Source: JANNOG01 sp050329415
GTDB lineage: Bacteria > Actinomycetota > Actinomycetes > Actinomycetales > JBBAYJ01
Assembly: GCA_050329415.1 (NCBI GenBank)
Contig: JBHJOS010000078.1
Location: 1-13,968, forward strand
Reading direction: 5' to 3'
Length of the DNA: 13,968 nt
Under the pieces are notes generated by a model, which saw nothing but the letters and a program-made list of their open reading frames with translations, was not told where the DNA came from and made no database searches. The translations under genes and the position numbers were made by a program. Of this stretch, positions 9,659-13,968 are shown piece by piece; the first letter of the stretch is position 1; each line of letters opens with the position of its first letter.

Positions 9659-10560
9659 GTCGGAAGCTTAGGGGCGCCGCTCGCGCCGTCGTCCTCCTGG
9701 TGGCCGGTGCCCTCGGTCGCGGTCCCCGCGGCCGGCTCCGGTGCCGACCCGGTCCCGGGGGTCCCGCGGTGGTGGCCGTCGTGGGTCTCGCCGAGGAGGC
9801 GCTCGGACAGCCGCGAGGTGTCCGCCCCCGTGATGTCGTGGACGGTCTCGAGCACCTGGGTGACGACCCGCTGCCGGCGTTCGGCCGCGAGGCGGTCCTT
9901 GACCACGGTGGCGTACTCGTCCACGTACTCCTGACCCGACAACCGCATCAGCTCGTACATGATCTCGTCGGTCACCGACCGCTGGACGAACCGGTCGTCG
10001 GCCAGGCCGTCGTAGCGCGAGAAGTCCAGGGGCCGGCCGATGATGATGCCGACCCGACGGATCGAGGGCAGGCGGCTGCCGATGGGCTGGACCTTGTCGG
10101 TCCCGATCATGGCCACCGGCAGCACCGGGACCCGGCTCTCCAGCGCGAGACGGGCCACGCCGGTCTTGCCCCGGTACAGGCGCCCGTCGGGCGACCGAGT
10201 GCCCTCCGGGTACAGGCCCAGCACCTGGCCCCGCTGCAACAGCCGCAGGCCACTGGCGAGTGCCGGCGCCGAGGCCTCGGCCCCGCTGCGGTCGATCGGG
10301 ACCTGCCCGACGCTGGTGAAGAACATCCGCTGCAGGCGGCCCTTGATACCGGGACCGGTGAAGTACTCGTTCTTGGCCAGGAACGTGACGCGGCGGCGCA
10401 GGACCAGGGGCAGGAAGATCGAATCGGAGAACGACAGGTGGTTCGAGGCGAGGATGGCGCCCCCGGTCACCGGCACGTGCTCCGCACCCCGGACCCAGGG
10501 CCGGAACAGCGAGCGCAGGACGGGACCCAGGACGGCCTTGGTGACCCAGTAGAAGTCCAC
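9655..10560 (-). CDS. 1-acyl-sn-glycerol-3-phosphate acyltransferase family protein (PlsC-like)
   Basis: Membrane-associated acyltransferase of the PlsC family, likely acting in phospholipid synthesis. 301 residues: catalytic NHLSFSD (H41, D46), a second block around FFTSVGQVPIDRSG at 80-93, the glycerophosphate-binding EGTR at 119-122 (YPEGTRSPDG) and VPVLPVAMIGTDKVQP at 144-159. The last 50 or so residues are a Gly/Thr/Glu-rich tail that looks disordered. The GTG start has the upstream site GAGGAAGGA about 9 nt away. It resembles Rv2182c and, as there, sits near aroG. First gene of the minus-strand unit. The exact acyl acceptor is not known. Confidence 0.9.
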   Translation of the reverse strand: MDFYWVTKAVLGPVLRSLFRPWVRGAEHVPVTGGAILASNHLSFSDSIFLPLVLRRRVTFLAKNEYFTGPGIKGRLQRMFFTSVGQVPIDRSGAEASAPALASGLRLLQRGQVLGLYPEGTRSPDGRLYRGKTGVARLALESRVPVLPVAMIGTDKVQPIGSRLPSIRRVGIIIGRPLDFSRYDGLADDRFVQRSVTDEIMYELMRLSGQEYVDEYATVVKDRLAAERRQRVVTQVLETVHDITGADTSRLSERLLGETHDGHHRGTPGTGSAPEPAAGTATEGTGHQEDDGASGAPKLPT

Positions 10561-10746
10561 GGGAGCCAGTCCTTCCTCGCGTGCCCGGCACCCGCCGGGC
10601 CCTGTCGCGCACCGGGACCGGCACGACCACCGGACAGTGTCCCGTACCCGGGCGGTCCGGCACCACGGATCACCCCGGTGACGGGCGGTCGAGATCCGTC
10701 ACCCGGCGGAGACGTCGCATGCGTCGCGGCGTGACACCATTCGGAC
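10561..10746. promoter_or_regulatory. Divergent promoter region between plsC-like gene and hydrolase
   Basis: 186 bp separate two divergent genes, so it must carry promoters for both. An inverted repeat GGTGACGG (10677-10684) and CCGTCACC (10696-10703), with an 11-nt spacer, is a candidate operator. The plsC side has a Shine-Dalgarno-like GAGGAAGGA. The hydrolase side shows only a weak CACCAT hexamer 6 nt before its GTG. No clear -35/-10 pair is visible. Confidence 0.4.
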
Positions 10747-11514
10747 GTGCCGATCCAGCCGGGTGCCGAGGAGTTCCGGGCGACCGGCGGGCAGGTGGCC
10801 GTGCTGGTCCTTCACGGCTTCACCGGGAGCCCCCGGTCGGTCCGGCCGTGGGCGGAGGGCTTCGCCGCCGCGGGCATCACCGTGCACGCCCCCCGGCTGC
10901 CCGGCCACGGGACCTCGTGGCAGGAACTCAATCGCACCCGCTGGCAGGACTGGTACGCGGTCGCGGAGGCGGCCCTGGACCGGCTGCGCACGGACGGGCA
11001 CGAGGTGGTGGTCGCTGGCCTGTCCGCGGGCGGCGGGCTCGCGGTGCGGCTCGCCGAGACCCGGCCCGACGACGTGCGCGGGCTCGTGGTGGTCAATCCG
11101 TCGGTGCGCGGCGCGGACCCCATGCTTCGGCTGCTGCCCGTGATCCGCTGGGTGCTGCCGAGCGTGGGGGCCATCGGGGACGACATCGCCCGGCCCGGAG
11201 TCAGCGAGGGCGCCTACCCCCGGACCCCGCTGCACGCCGCCTGGTCACTCACGAGGATGTGGCGGGAGGTGCAGGCGGACCTGCACCGGGTGCGCTCACC
11301 CGTGCTCGTCTTCGTCAGCGCGGTCGACAACGTGGTCCCGCGGGTCAGCACGACGACCCTGGTGTCCGGGGTGTCGTCGCCGGACGTCACCGTCGTCGAA
11401 CTGACCCGCAGCCGGCACGTCGCGACACTCGACCACGAAGCCGACCTGGTGGTGGAGCAGTCGGTGCACTTCGTGCGCCGCGTGACGGCCACCCCGGCGC
11501 GGGAGGCGCCGTGA
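10747..11514 (+). CDS. Alpha/beta hydrolase, carboxylesterase/monoacylglycerol lipase type
   Basis: Serine hydrolase of 255 residues. Nucleophile elbow GLSAGG with S93, oxyanion loop HGFTGSP at 23-29, acid D194 (FVSAVDNVVP) and H224 (SRHVATLDHE). Triad spacing matches the bacterial Est30-type carboxylesterases (about 250 residues, S94/D193/H223). The family hydrolyses short to medium acyl esters or monoacylglycerols in the cytoplasm; no signal peptide is seen. The GTG start lacks a Shine-Dalgarno sequence. Its stop overlaps the next gene within GTGA. The adjacent acyltransferase hints at lipid metabolism, but this is only context. Confidence 0.9.
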   Translation: MPIQPGAEEFRATGGQVAVLVLHGFTGSPRSVRPWAEGFAAAGITVHAPRLPGHGTSWQELNRTRWQDWYAVAEAALDRLRTDGHEVVVAGLSAGGGLAVRLAETRPDDVRGLVVVNPSVRGADPMLRLLPVIRWVLPSVGAIGDDIARPGVSEGAYPRTPLHAAWSLTRMWREVQADLHRVRSPVLVFVSAVDNVVPRVSTTTLVSGVSSPDVTVVELTRSRHVATLDHEADLVVEQSVHFVRRVTATPAREAP

Positions 11515-12281
11515 CACGCGACGACGAGCCGCGGCCGGAGCCGGCCGAGCCCTCGGGTGCGGAGCCCGACGGCCCCCCCGCCGACGGCCGCCCGGAGCAG
11601 GAGTGGGACGCCGCCGGCATCGACGCGGCCTTCGCCGACATCGTGGCGCGGCTGCAGGCCGGGGACGTCGACACCGCGGGGGGCGACGGCACGACCCGCG
11701 ACGGCACCACCCGCGACCCCGACCGGGGTCGCCACCGCGAGGACCGCCCGGACCGGGGCCGACGCCCCCGGCACGCCCGCGACGAGGCCGACCCGATGGA
11801 TGACACCCACGGGAGCGGGGACGCGAACGCCGACGGGGCCGATGCCCACAGCGACGCTCACCGGGCTCCCGGGGCCGAGCTCGGCCCCGGGAGCCCGGTG
11901 AGCGGGGATCCACCAGGTGACGCCTCGGCCACGGACGCCGACCCGCTCGACGAGGACCTCGACGATCCGGCCGAGGCGGCGGCCCGGCGCCGGGCCCGGA
12001 TCGAGCGGGAGGTCGACTTCGCCGTCGACGGTCCGGACGGGGGCCGCTTCGTGCCGCCGGAGCCGGCGCCGCTCCCCCGGCCGGACGCCATCACGCTGCT
12101 CGCCTGGATCGCCGTGATCGGTGGCCCGCTGTTCCTCGTGGCGGGGGTCATCGCCGGAGGGCTGCCGACGTGGGTCGCGGGTGCCGTGGTGGCGGCCGTG
12201 GTGGTCGGCTTCGTCCTGCTGGTGTCGCGGCTGCCGCGCCGTGGCGAGACCGACCCGGACGACGACGGTGCCGTCGTCTGA
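11511..12281 (+). CDS. Membrane-anchored protein of unknown function with a disordered linker
   Basis: 256 residues. An N-terminal piece PEQEWDAAGIDAAFADIVARLQ (about 28-49) looks like a folded helix. Residues 55-155 are a low-complexity Asp/Arg/Gly/His linker with short repeats (GTTRD twice, DRGR twice). ARRRARIEREVDF (158-170) and RFVPPEPAPLPRPD (179-192) precede two membrane segments at about 194-214 and 221-239, and a short acidic tail. The VPPEPAPLPRPDAITLLAW sequence followed by two helices is a pattern seen in uncharacterised actinobacterial proteins; I cannot assign a role. The GTG start overlaps the hydrolase stop. Codons for residues 116-131 form most of a perfect palindrome. Confidence 0.8.
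   Translation: MTRDDEPRPEPAEPSGAEPDGPPADGRPEQEWDAAGIDAAFADIVARLQAGDVDTAGGDGTTRDGTTRDPDRGRHREDRPDRGRRPRHARDEADPMDDTHGSGDANADGADAHSDAHRAPGAELGPGSPVSGDPPGDASATDADPLDEDLDDPAEAAARRRARIEREVDFAVDGPDGGRFVPPEPAPLPRPDAITLLAWIAVIGGPLFLVAGVIAGGLPTWVAGAVVAAVVVGFVLLVSRLPRRGETDPDDDGAVV
11855..11904. repeat. Perfect 50-bp palindrome inside a coding sequence
   Basis: Each half is the exact reverse complement of the other, centred on GAGCTC at 11877-11882, with no loop. Left arm begins CGCTCACCGGGCTCCC; right arm ends GGGAGCCCGGTGAGCG. Pairing stops at 11854/11905. The arms encode residues 116-131 of the surrounding protein (A-H-R-A-P-G-A-E-L-G-P-G-S-P-V-S), in the disordered linker. Confidence 0.97.
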
Positions 12282-12491
12282 CCCTGCGGGTCCCCCGAAC
12301 GGTGATCATCGAGGCAGCGGCGGGCGTGACCGGGCTCAGAGGGTCGATTGCGGGTGGGAGGCGTCCTCCCATCCGCGCGTCGCGTTCGTGGGGTCCGGCC
12401 GGGGTCGTCTGAGGGTGGCTGACGTGGGGGTTGGCTTGTGGGCTGTGGTGTGGCCGTGGGTGTGGCCAGGGGTGCTGGTGGAGTCGTTGCG
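12282..12491 (+). other. Non-coding spacer, 210 bp
   Basis: No convincing gene; short frames here are shadows. It contains the hairpin at 12350-12376 and, from about 12400, becomes markedly G-rich on the plus strand. The last in-frame stop before the downstream gene is TGA at 12420-12422. Confidence 0.6.
12350..12376 (+). terminator. Strong hairpin, probable terminator without a T tract
   Basis: GCGGGTGGGAGG, loop CGT, CCTCCCATCCGC: a 12-bp stem with one G-U wobble and a 3-nt loop, 68 nt after the stop at 12281. No T tract follows. T-less hairpins are proposed to terminate transcription in actinobacteria, which fits the gene boundary here. Confidence 0.5.
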
Positions 12492-13968
12492 GTGAGTGGT
12501 GGGCGTCCGGAGGGGAGTCGGCCTGTCGGGCAGGGGGGTGGGGATGGTCGGGGTGTGCCGGAGGTGGCTCAGGGGTCGGGTGGGGTCTCGGGTGAGTCGG
12601 CGGAGGGCCGTGCTGCGCTGAGGCGAGCGGGAGGTCCGGACCGCCCGGTGGGGGGTGAGCGTGAGGAGTCATCGGGTGGGGGTGGTCCGGTGGGGGACCG
12701 GACGGACGGCTCCGGGCCTGGTCCTGGGCCTGACGGGGCGGCGGAGGAGGCGCGGGTCGGGGCGGGTGAGGCCGCGCCCGCCCCGGCGCGGGACGGGGAC
12801 GGCGATGGGGCGGGGGCTGCCGGGGAGGGGGAGGGGTCCGTGGCCGGCCACGGACCGGCGACTGCATCTGACACTCCCACGGGCACTCCCGCCCCCGGGG
12901 ACAGCCCCGGGGACGGGGACGGGGACAGCCCCGGGGACGGCGACGGGGCCGGGGCCGGGGGGGTCGGTCCGGGAGGGGGTGGTGACTCTGGGGTGGGGTC
13001 CCCGCGGGCGGGTGGCCAGGGCGAGGGGGTGTCCGAGGACACGCGTGGGGTGACGACTGCTCGGGCCGGGGGCAGCGACTCCGCAGGGAGTCCGCCGGCT
13101 CCGGAGGGCGAGCACTCCGATCGGGAGGCCCGTGGGGGGCCTGAGGGTGTCCGGTCCGAGGCCGAAGCCCCTTCCCTTGAGGCGTCCGCGGCCCAGGATG
13201 GCGTCGGTGATTCGCCCGCGGCGAGCCGGGAGGCCGCGCAGTCGCCCGGGCAGGGCGAGCGACCCCGCGACGTGCCCGACGGTGACGTGCCCGACGGTGA
13301 CGTGGCGGGCGGTGACGTGGCGGGCGGTGACGTGCCCGACGCCGGGGTGGGGGCGGACGCTGGGGACGGGCCCGGGGTCGTCGAGGAACCAGCGACCGAC
13401 ACCGACCCCGGCACCGACCCCGGCACCGACCTCGGCACCGGCACTGATCTCGGCGCTGATCTCGGCGCTGTTGCCCCCGGCGGCGGGGAGGAGGGTCGCC
13501 CGCCCGCCGACACGAGTGCCGCCGACGCCGCTCCGCCCGCGGATCAACCCGCCGCTCCACCCGCGGATCCACCCGCGGATCCACCCGCGGATCAGTCCGC
13601 GGATCCACCCGCGGATCAGTCCGGCGCTCTGGCCGTCGATCAGGTCGCGGACCTCGGGGACCGCTCCGGGGCCGATGCGCCGGAGGAGGTCGCCGGGGAC
13701 GGGTCCGGGGACCCGGTTCCCGGGGCGGGTTCCGAGGCTGATCCGGGTGGCGGGCCGGTCACCGACCACCGGCGCGACCACCCCGACGGCGACGACGCTC
13801 CATCCACACCCGGTGCCGGTGCCGAGGACGCGGAACACCCAGGGGACGGACCCCACGGGGAGCATGACGCTCGCCGGTGGAAGGTGGCGGCGGGCGAGGC
13901 CCTGTGGTCCGACCTGCAGCAGGCAGCCACGAGGTCGGACCGTGATCCGGCGGAGGGGCGTCAGCTGC
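12492..13968 (+). CDS. Large acidic, repeat-rich protein, N-terminal part only (runs off the window)
   Basis: I read this frame codon by codon and found no stop from 12423 to the window end: 492 codons from the chosen GTG, plus one base. GTG 12492 is chosen because GGTGGAG lies 8 nt upstream; GTGs at 12438-12462 are alternatives. The product is rich in Gly, Asp, Pro, Ala, Glu and Ser, without membrane segment or signal peptide, and contains several tandem repeats (PGDSPGDGDGD; GDVPD/GDVAG five times; TDPG/ADLG; PADP/PADQ). It is therefore probably disordered. The last 30 residues (RRWKVAAGEALWSDLQQAA onward) look helical and may begin a folded domain. I do not recognise the family. Opposite-strand frames here are Pro/Arg-rich and implausible. 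Confidence 0.65.
   Translation, partial: MSGGRPEGSRPVGQGGGDGRGVPEVAQGSGGVSGESAEGRAALRRAGGPDRPVGGEREESSGGGGPVGDRTDGSGPGPGPDGAAEEARVGAGEAAPAPARDGDGDGAGAAGEGEGSVAGHGPATASDTPTGTPAPGDSPGDGDGDSPGDGDGAGAGGVGPGGGGDSGVGSPRAGGQGEGVSEDTRGVTTARAGGSDSAGSPPAPEGEHSDREARGGPEGVRSEAEAPSLEASAAQDGVGDSPAASREAAQSPGQGERPRDVPDGDVPDGDVAGGDVAGGDVPDAGVGADAGDGPGVVEEPATDTDPGTDPGTDLGTGTDLGADLGAVAPGGGEEGRPPADTSAADAAPPADQPAAPPADPPADPPADQSADPPADQSGALAVDQVADLGDRSGADAPEEVAGDGSGDPVPGAGSEADPGGGPVTDHRRDHPDGDDAPSTPGAGAEDAEHPGDGPHGEHDARRWKVAAGEALWSDLQQAATRSDRDPAEGRQL
12528..12553 (+). other. G-quadruplex-type motif near the 5' end of the large open frame
   Basis: Four guanine runs in 26 nt on the coding strand: GGG (12528-12530), six G (12533-12538), GGGG (12540-12543) and GGGG (12550-12553), with loops of 2, 1 and 6 nt. 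This meets the usual G3+ N1-7 pattern. It starts 12 codons after the proposed start. Whether it folds is unknown. Confidence 0.5.
12835..12856. repeat. Perfect 22-bp palindrome
   Basis: Symmetrical around GGCC, arms GGTCCGTGGCC and GGCCACGGACC, inside the large open frame. Purpose unknown. Confidence 0.85.
12891..12957 (+). repeat. Short Ser-Pro-Gly-Asp coding repeat
   Basis: CCCCGGGGACAG / GGGGACGGGGAC units encode A-P-G-D-S-P-G-D-G-D-G-D-S-P-G-D-G-D-G-A. The repeat is imperfect and in frame with the large open frame. Confidence 0.7.
13269..13343 (+). repeat. Five 15-bp tandem repeats in the large open frame
   Basis: Five consecutive 15-bp units beginning GACGTG; variants are GACGTGCCCGACGGT (twice), GACGTGGCGGGCGGT (twice) and GACGTGCCCGACGCC. 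They encode D-V-P-D-G, D-V-A-G-G and D-V-P-D-A. Confidence 0.95.
13395..13469 (+). repeat. 12-bp tandem repeats (TDPG/ADLG) in the large open frame
   Basis: ACCGACCCCGGC units drift into ACTGATCTCGGC and GCTGATCTCGGC units, encoding T-D-P-G, T-D-L-G and A-D-L-G. The graded drift suggests repeated local duplication followed by mutation. Confidence 0.9.
13536..13622 (+). repeat. 12-bp tandem repeats (PADP/PADQ) in the large open frame
   Basis: CCCGCGGATCCA and its variants CCCGCGGATCAG and TCCGCGGATCCA, about six copies, encode P-A-D-P, P-A-D-Q and S-A-D-P. Each unit carries the palindrome CCGCGG. Confidence 0.92.

Noticed and set aside
13269..13622. CRISPR-like spaced repeats
   Set aside because: Units are directly tandem with no spacers, in frame, and encode simple peptide repeats.
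12148..13865. Three long minus-strand frames (12148-13608, 12569-13513, 12669-13865)
   Set aside because: They are Pro/Arg/Ser-rich mirror images of the plus-strand repeat gene, overlap each other, and resemble no family; the plus frame is open throughout and has a plausible start.

Overview
The window is very GC-rich DNA (third codon positions almost all G or C) with many GTG starts, many 4-bp GTGA gene overlaps and mycobacteria-like protein sequences. This fits a high-GC actinobacterium, most likely of the Pseudonocardiales/Mycobacteriales type. Species was not determined. No tRNA, rRNA, CRISPR array, transposase or integrase was seen.

Layout. (1) 1-903, plus strand: the 3' part of a phytoene/squalene-synthase family gene. 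(2) 913-6723, plus strand: a nickel urease cluster in the order ureA, ureB, ureC, then a vapB-vapC type II toxin-antitoxin pair and a YccF-family membrane protein, then ureF, ureG, ureD. All known urease catalytic residues are present. No ureE is visible; UreG carries a His-rich N-terminus. (3) 6819-10560, minus strand: a probable four-gene unit, plsC-like acyltransferase, class II DAHP synthase (aroG), low-specificity threonine aldolase and an Rv2175c-like winged-helix DNA-binding protein; the first three are joined by GTGA overlaps. (4) 10747-12281, plus strand: an alpha/beta hydrolase overlapping a membrane-anchored, mostly disordered protein whose coding sequence contains a perfect 50-bp palindrome. 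(5) 12282-12491: a non-coding gap with a strong hairpin. (6) 12492 to the window end, plus strand: an open frame of at least 492 codons with no stop. It encodes an Asp/Gly/Pro/Ala-rich, repeat-filled, probably disordered N-terminal region and runs off the edge just as a more ordinary helical sequence begins.

How it works together. UreABC would form the urease apoenzyme and UreD, UreF and UreG would load nickel. vapBC splits the structural from the accessory genes and has its own candidate promoter and operator. TANNNT hexamers lie exactly 6 nt upstream of the starts of ureA, vapB and ureF, suggesting several leaderless transcripts rather than one long operon. The aroG/plsC/Rv2175c block resembles a conserved actinobacterial neighbourhood (Rv2175c, Rv2178c and Rv2182c in M. 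tuberculosis), so the urease cluster looks inserted beside a core region.

All enzyme families here are known. The parts least explained by known biology are the 50-bp palindrome, the repeat-rich open gene at the right edge, and the toxin-antitoxin pair inside the urease cluster.
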